Shown: positions 44,244 through 52,338, counted from the first letter of the stretch. The stretch is DNA of 64,000 nt from Hoeflea sp. (GCA_020637795.1 JACKJT010000002.1:310001-374000); one strand, 5' to 3'. A program made the numbers and translations. The notes: generated from the sequence alone by a model not told the origin.

Positions 44244-44830
44244 TGCGAATTCTTCTGGTCTACTGCCACCCGGTTCCCGAAAGCTTCTGCGCCAGTATCC
44301 GCGATACCGCCTTGCGCGCACTCGAGAAGAACGGTCACCAGGTGGACCTGCTCGATCTCTATGCCGAAGGTTTCGATCCGGTGATGCCGGCCGACGAGCG
44401 CCGCCGCTACAACGAAATGAAGCTGGCCGATCACCCGTTCCCCGGCCATGCCGAACGGCTCCGGGCTGCCGAAGGCCTGCTGTTCGTCTATCCGACCTGG
44501 TGGTACGGGTTGCCGGCCATGCTCAAGGGCTGGCTCGACCGGGTCTGGACGCCGGACCTGACGTTCCGCATTCCCGACGGACCCGGGCCAATCGAGCCGC
44601 TGATGACCCACATCAATCTTCTGGGCGTCATCACCACCTGCGGTGCGCCGCGCTGGTGGTCCTATGTCGTGGCTCACCCCGGCAAGCGCACCATCCTGCG
44701 CGGCATGCGCGCGTTATGCGGAAAGCGCTGCCGCCGCCTGTTCATGGCGCATTACCTGATGGACAAGTCCACGCCCGAAAGCCGGGCCAGATACCTGGCC
44801 CGGGTCGAAAAGCGTCTTGCCCAAGTCTGA
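44243..44830 (+). CDS. Flavodoxin-fold NAD(P)H-dependent oxidoreductase, copy 2
   Basis: A 195-residue paralogue of the preceding gene, sharing the MRILLVYCHPVPESF start, the DLYAEGFDPVM segment and LKGWLDRVW. It has diverged widely in the last third. It is the last gene of the sigma-54-promoted operon and converges on maiA with one base between stops. Tandem retention of two diverged copies suggests different substrates or a heteromeric enzyme. Confidence 0.86.
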   Translation: MRILLVYCHPVPESFCASIRDTALRALEKNGHQVDLLDLYAEGFDPVMPADERRRYNEMKLADHPFPGHAERLRAAEGLLFVYPTWWYGLPAMLKGWLDRVWTPDLTFRIPDGPGPIEPLMTHINLLGVITTCGAPRWWSYVVAHPGKRTILRGMRALCGKRCRRLFMAHYLMDKSTPESRARYLARVEKRLAQV

Positions 44831-44831
44831 T

Positions 44832-45473
44832 TTATGTCTTGAAATTGTTCTGGTCGGGGTGCGCCCGGGCGAACCCCGGTAGCGCATCGCAGGCCTGCCG
44901 GACTGCCTGGATCCGTTTCAGCCCGGAAATGTCGGCACCCCAGCGCTCGGCATTGTAGATCTGCGGAATCAGGCAGATATCGGCCAGGCCCGGCGCATCG
45001 CCGTGGCAGAACCTGCCGGTAGCCGGATGGTCCAGAAGCGTTTCGAATGCTTCCAGGCCCTGGCCGATCCATTTCTGCATCCAGCCCACCCGCATGGCGT
45101 CGTCACCGCCCGCCAGCTCGAGCACATGGCTGACCACCGAGAGATTGCACACCGGGTGAATGTCCATGGCGATCGAATGCGCCAGCGCCCGCACCCGCGC
45201 CCGTCCCGCCGCACCGTCCGGCAGCAGCGAAACACCGCGTGTCTCGATGATGTACTCGATGATCGCCAGCGACTGGGTCAGCATCAGCCCGTCGATTTCG
45301 AGCGCCGGAACAAGCCCTTGCGGATTGCGCCTGAGATGCTCGGCGCTCTTGTGCGCCTTGCACAACAGGTCCACCACCACCGGCTTGTAGTCTACGCCGG
45401 CGAGATTGAGCGCGATCCGCACCCGGTAGCTCGCCGACGAGCGCCAGTAATCATAGAGAACGGGCATGTCCAT
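44832..45473 (-). CDS. maiA: Maleylacetoacetate isomerase (zeta-class GST)
   Basis: A 213-residue glutathione-dependent isomerase converting maleylacetoacetate to fumarylacetoacetate. The zeta-class motif is SSASYRVRIAL near residues 13-23, with Tyr where Cys or Trp stands in many homologues. RRNPQGLVPALEIDG and LTQSLAIIEYI bind glutathione. The start is ATG 45473 after GAGGA; a second ATG six bases in is possible. It is the last gene of the four-gene operon that starts with the MhaA-like hydroxylase. Confidence 0.92.
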   Translation of the reverse strand: MDMPVLYDYWRSSASYRVRIALNLAGVDYKPVVVDLLCKAHKSAEHLRRNPQGLVPALEIDGLMLTQSLAIIEYIIETRGVSLLPDGAAGRARVRALAHSIAMDIHPVCNLSVVSHVLELAGGDDAMRVGWMQKWIGQGLEAFETLLDHPATGRFCHGDAPGLADICLIPQIYNAERWGADISGLKRIQAVRQACDALPGFARAHPDQNNFKT

Positions 45474-45483
45474 CAAACGGTCC

Positions 45484-46026
45484 TCATGCCTTCGACAGTT
45501 CCTTGGCGTGCAGCCAGTCGGCATGCTTGGGCGCGCGCTTGGTCTTCGACCACTCTTCAAGCATGTCCCACTTGACCGCGTCCAGCCGCTTGATCATCGC
45601 CTCTTCGTCCGGATCCGGGCAGGCCAGTTCGACACGATGGCCGTTCGGATCGAAGAAGTAGATCGAATGGAAGATCGAATGGTCGGTCACGCCCAGCACA
45701 TCGATGCCGTTGGCCTCGAGTTTTTCCTTGAAAGCCACCAGGGTGTCGCGGTCCTTCACCTTGAAGGCAATGTGCTGGACCCAGACCGGGGTATTCTCGT
45801 CGCGTCCCATCTCCGGCTTGGTCGGCAGCTCGAAGAAGGCCAGCACGTTGCCATGCCCCGCGTCGAGGAACACGTGCATGTAGGGATCGGGCTCATGCGT
45901 TGACGGGACCTTGTCCTCGGCAATCGCCAGAACGAAATCCATGTTCAGGTTGTCGACATACCAGTTGACGGTTTCCTTGGCATCCTTGCAGCGATAGGCC
46001 ACGTGATGGATCTGCTCGATTTTCAT
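45484..46026 (-). CDS. VOC-family (glyoxalase/dioxygenase-fold) protein
   Basis: A 180-residue protein with a single vicinal-oxygen-chelate domain. Metal ligand candidates are His8 (QIHHVAYR), a later His in WVQHIAFK, and Glu in GHRVELACPDP. The C-terminal 40 residues are helical and Trp-rich. It lies between the DUF2783 gene and maiA in the homogentisate operon. The role is unknown; an accessory isomerase, dioxygenase or detoxifying lyase of the aromatic pathway is plausible. GGAGGA precedes its ATG. Confidence 0.85.
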   Translation of the reverse strand: MKIEQIHHVAYRCKDAKETVNWYVDNLNMDFVLAIAEDKVPSTHEPDPYMHVFLDAGHGNVLAFFELPTKPEMGRDENTPVWVQHIAFKVKDRDTLVAFKEKLEANGIDVLGVTDHSIFHSIYFFDPNGHRVELACPDPDEEAMIKRLDAVKWDMLEEWSKTKRAPKHADWLHAKELSKA

Positions 46027-46042
46027 GGTGTGTTTCCTCCGT

Positions 46043-46237
46043 TCAGTCTTTCAGCGACGCGGCCTTCAGTGCTTGCGAAAGCACGTCCCGATCGCCGATG
46101 TGATTTGACAAGAGCAGGATCAGCCGCGCATTGAGCGCATCGCTCTCCGCCTTGCTCAGTCCCTCGTGTACCGAGAGCAACTCGGCGTAGAACTCATCGG
46201 GCCCCTTGATGTTGGCCTGGGTGTTGAGCGCAGACAT
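46043..46237 (-). CDS. DUF2783 small protein, candidate MhaB-like coupling protein
   Basis: A 64-residue helical protein of the DUF2783 family (PDEFYAELLSVHEGLS, then NARLILLLSNHIGD). It starts three bases after the stop of the MhaA-like hydroxylase with GGGAGA upstream. In Pseudomonas putida U the 3-hydroxyphenylacetate 6-hydroxylase needs MhaB, a 6.3-kDa coupling protein encoded next to MhaA. Size, position and partner agree, so I infer the same role here; I cannot check sequence identity. Confidence 0.78.
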   Translation of the reverse strand: MSALNTQANIKGPDEFYAELLSVHEGLSKAESDALNARLILLLSNHIGDRDVLSQALKAASLKD

Positions 46238-46240
46238 GGA

Positions 46241-47848
46241 TTATCTCCCGATCGCTTTGAGCACAGCCGCTTTCACCGCCGTCTCGTCATAATGGTCCCA
46301 GCGCGCGGCCACATGCTGGTCCGGCCGGATCAGATAGACCGCCGATTTCGCATCGCCGAGATACCGCTGCTTGATATAGCCATCGGCGTCATCGGCGGTC
46401 GCCAGCGCCAGCCGCTTGATCTCGATCCCGTCTACATCAACAACGTCAGGCGCAGTCTCGTCGATTGTCATCAGCTGAAAGCCGAAGCCCGTCCGGTCGA
46501 GCAGCCAGCCCCCCGGCACGGGCGCGTCGACCAGCGGCGAGCCCGGACGGGTACGGTCCGGCATTGCCGCGCAGTCGGGCCCGTTGAGCGGCGAGCCGTC
46601 ATAGGTGCAAGGAACCGACAGCCGCCCGGAATTGACCATCGGCCGCGTCGCCTCGAAGCGCTCGGACAGATCGAGCACGGCATCGCGGAAGATCCGGCTC
46701 ATTTCCGATTTCGGCGTGATGAAATCCGTCGAGCGCGAGGAGTTGAGAATGTTCTCGTCGGCGCCGTGGATCCGCTCCGCATCATAGCTGTCGAGAAGCG
46801 TAAGAGGTGACTTACCATCTATGATCAGTTTCAGCTTCCAGGCGAGGTTGTCGGTATCCTGCAGCCCGGAATTGGCGCCGCGGGCGCCGAACGGCGAGAC
46901 CTGGTGTGCGGCGTCGCCGGCAAAGATCACCCGGCCCTCGTGGAACCGGTCCATCCGGCGGCACTGGAACGTGTAGATCGAGCTCCATTCAAGTTCGTAG
47001 CTGATGTCCTCGCCAAGCATCGCCTTCAGCCGCCGGTCGATGTTTTCCGGCTTCAGTTCCTCCTCGCGGTCGATGTCCCAGCCAAGCTGGAAATCGATCC
47101 GCCAGACATTGTCGGGCTGCTTGTGCAAAAGCGCCGACTGGCCACGGTTGAACGGCGGATCGAACCAGAACCAGCGCTCGGTGGGAAATTCCGCTTCCAT
47201 CACCACGTCGGCGATAAGGAAATTGTCCTCGAACACCCGGCCGACGAAGTCGAGCCCCATCATGTTGCGGATCGGCGAGGCCGCGCCATCGCAGGCGATC
47301 ACCCAATCGGCTTTCATCCTGTAAGGCCCGTCAGGCGTGCCGATGGTCAGGTCCGCGCCGGTCTCGTCCTGGGACAGTTCCAGCACCTTGTTGCCGCCGC
47401 GCAGCTCGATCGGCTTGCCCTCGGCCTGCAGCTGGCGCACCCGGCCGACCAGATACTGCTCGAAATAATACTGCTGCAGATTGATGAAGGCCGGACGCTT
47501 GTGCCCCTGCTCGGGCAGCAGGTTGAAGCCGAACACCTGGCGTTCGTCGAAATAGACCTTGCCGAGGTTCCAGATCACGCCCTTGTCGACCATCGGGTCG
47601 CCGCAGCCCAGCCGGTCGAGGATCTCGAGCGGCCGCTTGGCGAAACAGATCGCCCGCGACCCCCAGGAGACCTTGTCATTCTCGTCGACGACGACGACCG
47701 GAACATCCTGCATCGCCAGATCGATCGCCAGCGCCAGGCCGATCGGACCGGCACCCACCACCACCACCTTGTGACGTGCCGGCGTTGCCGAATCCTGGTC
47801 AGCAGAGCGCTGATACGGATAAAGCGGAACCTCGAATATCTTGCTCAT
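46241..47848 (-). CDS. FAD-dependent aromatic hydroxylase, MhaA/MhpA-like
   Basis: A 535-residue class A flavin monooxygenase. The GAGPIGL fingerprint is near residue 32, DGAASPIR lies in the middle, and GDAAHQVSPFGARGANSGLQD binds the ribityl chain. It is related to MhpA and to MhaA, the large subunit of 3-hydroxyphenylacetate 6-hydroxylase, which makes homogentisate. Length (MhaA about 62.7 kDa) and the small DUF2783 gene behind it favour the MhaA role. AGGAAGGGAG precedes the ATG. It is first in an operon with DUF2783, VOC and maiA, preceded by the shared 22-bp operator. Confidence 0.85.
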   Translation of the reverse strand: MSKIFEVPLYPYQRSADQDSATPARHKVVVVGAGPIGLALAIDLAMQDVPVVVVDENDKVSWGSRAICFAKRPLEILDRLGCGDPMVDKGVIWNLGKVYFDERQVFGFNLLPEQGHKRPAFINLQQYYFEQYLVGRVRQLQAEGKPIELRGGNKVLELSQDETGADLTIGTPDGPYRMKADWVIACDGAASPIRNMMGLDFVGRVFEDNFLIADVVMEAEFPTERWFWFDPPFNRGQSALLHKQPDNVWRIDFQLGWDIDREEELKPENIDRRLKAMLGEDISYELEWSSIYTFQCRRMDRFHEGRVIFAGDAAHQVSPFGARGANSGLQDTDNLAWKLKLIIDGKSPLTLLDSYDAERIHGADENILNSSRSTDFITPKSEMSRIFRDAVLDLSERFEATRPMVNSGRLSVPCTYDGSPLNGPDCAAMPDRTRPGSPLVDAPVPGGWLLDRTGFGFQLMTIDETAPDVVDVDGIEIKRLALATADDADGYIKQRYLGDAKSAVYLIRPDQHVAARWDHYDETAVKAAVLKAIGR

Positions 47849-47928
47849 GATCTCCCTTCCTGTCGATCACCGGGCCGATCCTGAGCTGATCGGGCCTGGG
47901 CATCGCACGCCTCGAGCCAAAATTATTG

Positions 47929-47950
47929 GTTACAGATGTAACTATCAACC
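47929..47950. promoter_or_regulatory. Homogentisate-regulon operator, copy 1
   Basis: GTTACA-GA-TGTAAC (47929-47942) is a perfect 6-bp inverted repeat, followed by TATCAACC. It lies 81 bp upstream of the MhaA-like gene. The same 22-base block recurs upstream of hmgA at 51617-51638 with 18 of 22 bases identical and in the same orientation. I infer a binding site for one regulator of both operons. The rest of 47849-48096 shows no gene. Confidence 0.7.
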
Positions 47951-48096
47951 CGTAAAATGTGCTTTGGGTAGACGGTACTACATGCACACCGCGATCCGGG
48001 AAGACTTGCGCGGATGGCGCACGACCCAATTCCCAATGAAACTCATCGACTTGCCGCGAATGCAGCGGGCGGACTTTGCAGCCCGCCCAGCTCTCC

Positions 48097-49047
48097 TCAA
48101 CCCTGCAACTGCGCCCACATCTCGGCATCGCGTTCCGCGGTCCAGATCCGTGGTGTATCGATGCCGCGGGCCTCGTCAAAGGCACGGGCGACGTTGAACG
48201 GCAGGCAGTGTTCGTAGATAGCGAAGTCCTTGAACTTCGGATCGCATTCGGCCCGCACCGCGTCCCAAGCTTCCTTTAGCGTGCCGCCGCGCGCCACCAC
48301 CCTGGCCACCGGGCGATAGGTGGAATCGACGAAGTCGCGGGTGCTTTCGATCGCCGCATTGACCATCTCGCGGCCGACCAGCGCGTCGCCCCGTCCGGGA
48401 CCGATCGCCTGCGGATCGAACATCCGGATCATGTCGAGCGTATCGCCCCAGTCATCGAAATGGCCGTCGCCGCAATAGCATGCCGAGTGGTACTCGACGA
48501 TGTCGCCGGTGAACATGACCTCCTCGTCGGGCACCCAGGCGACGATATCGCCGGCGGTGTGGGCGCGGCCGAGATGCATCAGGTCAACCCTGCGCTTGCC
48601 GAGATAGACGGTCATCCGCTCGGAAAAGGTGGTCGTCGGATAGGTCAGGCCGGGAATGCTCTCATGGCCCTGGAACAGCCGCGGGAAGCGCTGGAACTCG
48701 CTGTCCCAGTCTTCCTGGCCGCGCTCTTCCACCATCGCCCGCGCCACGTCGCCCATGATGACGGTCGGCGCCCTATAGGCCGACGCTCCGAGCACGCGCA
48801 CCGCGTGATAATGGGTCATTACCAAGTGGCTGATCGGCTTGTCGGTGACCGAACGGATCTTCTCGATCACCTTGTTGGCAAGCCGCGGCGTCGCCTGCGC
48901 CTCGACCACCATGACGCTGTCATCGCCGATGATCACCCCGGAATTGGGGTCACCCTCGGCCGTGAAAGCCCAGATGTCCCGGCCGATTTCGGTAAAGGAG
49001 ATGTTCTTTTCCGTCATGTCGCCGGCGGATGCGAATGTCTTGCTCAT
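48097..49047 (-). CDS. MBL-fold metallo-hydrolase of the homogentisate operon
   Basis: A 316-residue metallo-beta-lactamase-fold protein. The first metal motif, normally H-x-H-x-D-H, reads H-Y-H-A-V-R (MTHYHAVRVLG), so the Asp and last His are missing; GRAHTAGD and FTGDIVEYHS supply the later ligands. It may bind one metal or act differently from classical hydrolases. It lies nine bases after fahA and ends the hmgA-fahA operon. Its reaction is unknown; proteins with this altered motif seem to travel with homogentisate genes in related bacteria (from memory). Confidence 0.83.
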   Translation of the reverse strand: MSKTFASAGDMTEKNISFTEIGRDIWAFTAEGDPNSGVIIGDDSVMVVEAQATPRLANKVIEKIRSVTDKPISHLVMTHYHAVRVLGASAYRAPTVIMGDVARAMVEERGQEDWDSEFQRFPRLFQGHESIPGLTYPTTTFSERMTVYLGKRRVDLMHLGRAHTAGDIVAWVPDEEVMFTGDIVEYHSACYCGDGHFDDWGDTLDMIRMFDPQAIGPGRGDALVGREMVNAAIESTRDFVDSTYRPVARVVARGGTLKEAWDAVRAECDPKFKDFAIYEHCLPFNVARAFDEARGIDTPRIWTAERDAEMWAQLQG

Positions 49048-49056
49048 TGTTCTGTC

Positions 49057-50067
49057 CTAAGCTTTTTCAACTGTTTGCTCGATGGCGCCGAAAATCGAAT
49101 GGCCATCGGCGTCCTTCATTTCGATGCGCACGGTGTCGCCGAACCGCATGAATGGCGTCACCGGTTTGCCCGAGGCGATGGTTTCGATCATCCGGATCTC
49201 GGCAATGCAGGAATAGCCCGCACCGCCTTCGCTCACCGGCTTGCCGGGATCGCCGTCCGGCCCCTTGTTCGACACGGTGCCCGAACCGATTATAGTGCCG
49301 GCGCAAAGTGGCCGTGTCTTGGCGGCATGGGCGATCAGCTGCGGGAAATCGAAGGTCATGTCGATCCCGGCATTGGCGCGGCCGAACGGCGCTCCATTAA
49401 GATCGACCTCAAGCGGCAGGCTGAGCTTGCCACCGTCCCAGGCGTCGCCCAGTTCATCCGGCGTCACCGTGACAGGCGAGAATGCGGAGGACGGCTTGGA
49501 CTGGAAGAAGCCGAAGCCTTTCGCAAGCTCCGCCGGGATCAGCCCGCGCAGGCTGACATCATTGACCAGCATCACCAGCTCGATCGCCTCGCTGCAGGTG
49601 TCGATGTCGGCGCCCATCGGCACATCGCCGACGATGACTGCGACTTCGCCCTCGCAATCGATGCCCCAGGCTTCGTCGGCCATGCGGATCGGTCCGCGCG
49701 GAGCCAGGAAACTGTCCGACCCGCCCTGATACATCAGCGGCTCTTCCCAGAAGCTCGCCGGCATCTCGGCGCCGCGCGCCTTGCGCACCAGTTCGACGTG
49801 ATTGACATAGGCCGAGCCATCGGCCCACTGATAAGCCCGTGGCAGCGGCGACAGCGCGTCGCGTTCGTGAAACCGCTCCGTCGGCTCCGCGCCGCTCTCC
49901 AGCATCTGGGCCACATCCCTAAGCCGCGGCGCCACGTGTTTCCAGTCATCCAGCGCCGCCTGCAACGACCGCGCGATATGCGGCACCCCCGAGGCGCGGG
50001 TGAGATCACGCGAGACGACAACGAGACGTCCGTCCCGGCTGCCGTCACGAAGAGTGGCTAGTTTCAT
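49057..50067 (-). CDS. fahA: Fumarylacetoacetate hydrolase (short type)
   Basis: A 336-residue FAH-family enzyme splitting fumarylacetoacetate to fumarate and acetoacetate, the last step of homogentisate breakdown. The metal-binding E-x-E is in DCEGEVAVIVGD with the later Asp in VNDVSLRGL. GSGTVSNKG and GAGYSCIAEIRMIET are family blocks. The short length and N-terminal half fit the bacterial FAH group seen with hmgA in proteobacteria. GAGGAAC precedes the ATG. It lies between hmgA (173 bp upstream) and the MBL-fold gene. Confidence 0.9.
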   Translation of the reverse strand: MKLATLRDGSRDGRLVVVSRDLTRASGVPHIARSLQAALDDWKHVAPRLRDVAQMLESGAEPTERFHERDALSPLPRAYQWADGSAYVNHVELVRKARGAEMPASFWEEPLMYQGGSDSFLAPRGPIRMADEAWGIDCEGEVAVIVGDVPMGADIDTCSEAIELVMLVNDVSLRGLIPAELAKGFGFFQSKPSSAFSPVTVTPDELGDAWDGGKLSLPLEVDLNGAPFGRANAGIDMTFDFPQLIAHAAKTRPLCAGTIIGSGTVSNKGPDGDPGKPVSEGGAGYSCIAEIRMIETIASGKPVTPFMRFGDTVRIEMKDADGHSIFGAIEQTVEKA

Positions 50068-50090
50068 GCGATGTTCCTCTGTGGTTTGTC

Positions 50091-50117
50091 AGATGGACCT
50101 CCGGATCCGGTCCATCT
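50091..50117. repeat. Perfect hairpin between hmgA and fahA
   Basis: AGATGGACC (50091-50099) and GGTCCATCT (50109-50117) form a perfect 9-bp stem with a nine-base loop in the hmgA-fahA gap, 24 bp ahead of fahA. No T-run follows on the minus strand, so it is more likely an mRNA processing or stability element than a terminator. Confidence 0.5.
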
Positions 50118-50240
50118 CTCCCTTTATTTCTTCCCGGAACGGAACGGGACAATCAGGCTCCCGCGATCACGAAAGCCTGCCAGTCTCTCTCCCCCGGGAG
50201 TGCCGTTCCGCCATCGCGCCCCGGCATTCCCGTCGATGGC

Positions 50241-51572
50241 TCACTTGGCGCCCGACCAGCCGCCGGCTTCCGGCGTGCCGTCAAATTTCCGCTCGATTCC
50301 CTCCCAGCAGTTCACATAACCGCTCTGAAGCGTTTCAAGCTCCGCCGCATAGCGGGTGACCATCTGCGGGAACCGGGTTTCGAACATGAACGCCATCGTG
50401 TCCGACAGCTTGACCGGTTTGAGCTCCACCGTCGAGGCCTTTTCGAAGGCGTCGTGGTCCGGCCCGTGCGGCATCATCATGTTGTGCAGACTCATACCGC
50501 CCGGCAGGAAGCCTTCTTCCTTGGCGTCGTACTGGCCTTCGATCAGGCCCATGAACTCGCTCATGATGTTGCGATGATACCAGGGCGGACGGAAGGAATG
50601 CTCGGCCACCATCCAGCGCGGCGGGAAGATGACGAAATCGATATTCGCCGTCCCCGCCTCTCCTGAAGGCGCCGTCAGCACGGTGAAGATCGACGGATCG
50701 GGGTGATCGAACAGGATCGCCCCCACCGGCGAAAAGGTCCGCAGATCATACTTGTAAGGCGCGTAGTTGCCGTGCCATGCCACAACGTCGAGTGGCGAAT
50801 GACCGATAGCGGTGACATGAAAGGCGCCGCACCACTTGATGTGCACGAGGCAAGTTGTTTCCTTGTCCTCGTAGGCCGCCACCGGCGTCTTGAAATCGCG
50901 CGGATTGGCCAGGCAATTGGCGCCGATCGGACCGCGCTCGGGCAGCGTGAACTTGGCGCCGTAATTCTCGCAGACATAACCGCGCGCCCGTTCGACGCCC
51001 TTGGCCCGCATCATCTTGAACATCATGCCCCGCGGCAGCACCACGATCTCCAGCGGCGCGACCTCGATGATGCCCATTTCGGTGAAGATCGTGAGCGCGC
51101 CTTCCTGCGGCACGATCATCATCTCGCCGTCGGCATTGAAGAAGTAGTCGTCTTCCATGTCGGCGGTCAGCGCATAGACGTGGGTTGCCATGCCGGCCTG
51201 CCCGACCACGTCGCCCGCGGTGGTGATGGTGTGCAGCGAATCGAGAAAATGCACGTCCCCTTCCGGATACGGCGTCGGGTCCCAGCGCCGCTGGCCCAGC
51301 GACAGGATGCCCGAATCCTGCGTCGGCGCCGAGCGCCAGTACGGCCGGTCGATCACCCGGAAATCCGTCGTGTGGCGCACGCTGGGCCGAATCCGGTAGA
51401 GCCACGAACGCTCGTTGGTGCCGCGCGGCGCGGTGAACGGAGAGCCCGAAAGCTGTTCGGCATACAGCCCGTAGGCGCAACGTTGCGGCGAATTCTGCCC
51501 CTGCGGCAGGGCGCCCGGCAGGCTTTCGGTTTCAAAGTCGTTTCCAAAACCCGGCATATAAGCAAGCGACAT
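50241..51572 (-). CDS. hmgA: Homogentisate 1,2-dioxygenase
   Basis: A 443-residue HGD that opens the homogentisate ring to maleylacetoacetate. The start MSLAYMPGFGNDFETES is canonical; I chose ATG 51572, after GGAG, over a TTG at 51596. Iron ligands lie in FPPRWMVAEHSFRPPWYHRNIMSEFMG (two His and Glu region) and SLHNMMMPHGPD. It heads the hmgA-fahA-MBL operon. A 22-bp operator shared with the MhaA-like operon is 45 bp upstream. Confidence 0.96.
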   Translation of the reverse strand: MSLAYMPGFGNDFETESLPGALPQGQNSPQRCAYGLYAEQLSGSPFTAPRGTNERSWLYRIRPSVRHTTDFRVIDRPYWRSAPTQDSGILSLGQRRWDPTPYPEGDVHFLDSLHTITTAGDVVGQAGMATHVYALTADMEDDYFFNADGEMMIVPQEGALTIFTEMGIIEVAPLEIVVLPRGMMFKMMRAKGVERARGYVCENYGAKFTLPERGPIGANCLANPRDFKTPVAAYEDKETTCLVHIKWCGAFHVTAIGHSPLDVVAWHGNYAPYKYDLRTFSPVGAILFDHPDPSIFTVLTAPSGEAGTANIDFVIFPPRWMVAEHSFRPPWYHRNIMSEFMGLIEGQYDAKEEGFLPGGMSLHNMMMPHGPDHDAFEKASTVELKPVKLSDTMAFMFETRFPQMVTRYAAELETLQSGYVNCWEGIERKFDGTPEAGGWSGAK

Positions 51573-51616
51573 GGGGCCACTCCGATACTTGGACAAATCA
51601 GAGCCGCATAAGATCA

Positions 51617-51638
51617 GTTGTAAATGTAACTTTCAACC
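51617..51638. promoter_or_regulatory. Homogentisate-regulon operator, copy 2
   Basis: GTTGTA-AA-TGTAAC (51617-51630) plus TTTCAACC, 45 bp upstream of hmgA. It matches copy 1 at 47929-47950 in 18 of 22 bases, in the same orientation relative to the genes. The left arm is less symmetrical than in copy 1. It likely overlaps the hmgA promoter, consistent with repression. Confidence 0.7.
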
Positions 51639-51860
51639 TTGTCGCGCACGATAGGGATGAACCGTCATGAGCATGGTGAACCATGAGGAAACCCACTGAC
51701 ATCGGAGACGCCCTATTGAGCAACGCCAGAAACCAGACCTGCCACAGGCGCTATCCGGGAGGCTCATCTGCCCCTAGAATCAGAGTTACGCAACTGGGAC
51801 CGGCAGTCCGTAAGAGCCATGGTTCAGATCCACGAGAACAATGCGGCGGACGGAGATTTG

Positions 51861-52292
51861 ATGGACAGGCTTGTTTCCCTGGCGGGCGTCAAAGATCTCG
51901 AAACCGGCGCCACCTGGCTTTTGAAACACAGGCTGGAAAATGCGCTCGACAAGCTCGACCCTGACCTGACCCTCAAACTGGTGGATTTGCTGCCCGGGCT
52001 GTCAGACTGGAAGGCCAAACTGCATTGCCTGCAGATTTTTTCTCATATCGCCTTTTCCGGGCTGAGCAGTGAGACAGCGTTGCGTTTCGTACTCGCCTGC
52101 AGCCAGGAGCCGAACAAGTTTGTCCGGGCCTGGGCCTATTCCGGCCTGCATCAGCTTGCTCTTGACCATCCGGCATATCGCGAGAAGGCGCGCGCTGTTC
52201 TGGAAGCGGCCGAACGAAGCGAAACTGCCCCTTCCGTGAAGGTGCGCTTGCGCCGGGCTCTCGAGCAGGGCTTGCCGGAGGGGCCAGCCTGA
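51861..52292 (+). CDS. Helical-repeat (HEAT/ARM-like) protein, unknown function
   Basis: A protein of about 143 residues, probably all alpha-helical, with repeat-like pairs of helices (WKAKLHCLQIFSHIAF; FVRAWAYSGLHQLALDHP; REKARAVLEAAERSE) resembling HEAT repeats. I chose ATG 51861, eight bases after GGAG; ATG 51819 would add 14 residues but has no good ribosome site. It lies alone between hmgA (divergent) and a GNAT gene (convergent). Perhaps a small adaptor; I do not recognise a named family. Confidence 0.6.
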   Translation: MDRLVSLAGVKDLETGATWLLKHRLENALDKLDPDLTLKLVDLLPGLSDWKAKLHCLQIFSHIAFSGLSSETALRFVLACSQEPNKFVRAWAYSGLHQLALDHPAYREKARAVLEAAERSETAPSVKVRLRRALEQGLPEGPA

Positions 52293-52338
52293 AGCCGCAT
52301 GGTCGCTGTTTGTTTCCGCTCCCCCGGTCGGTATTGTG

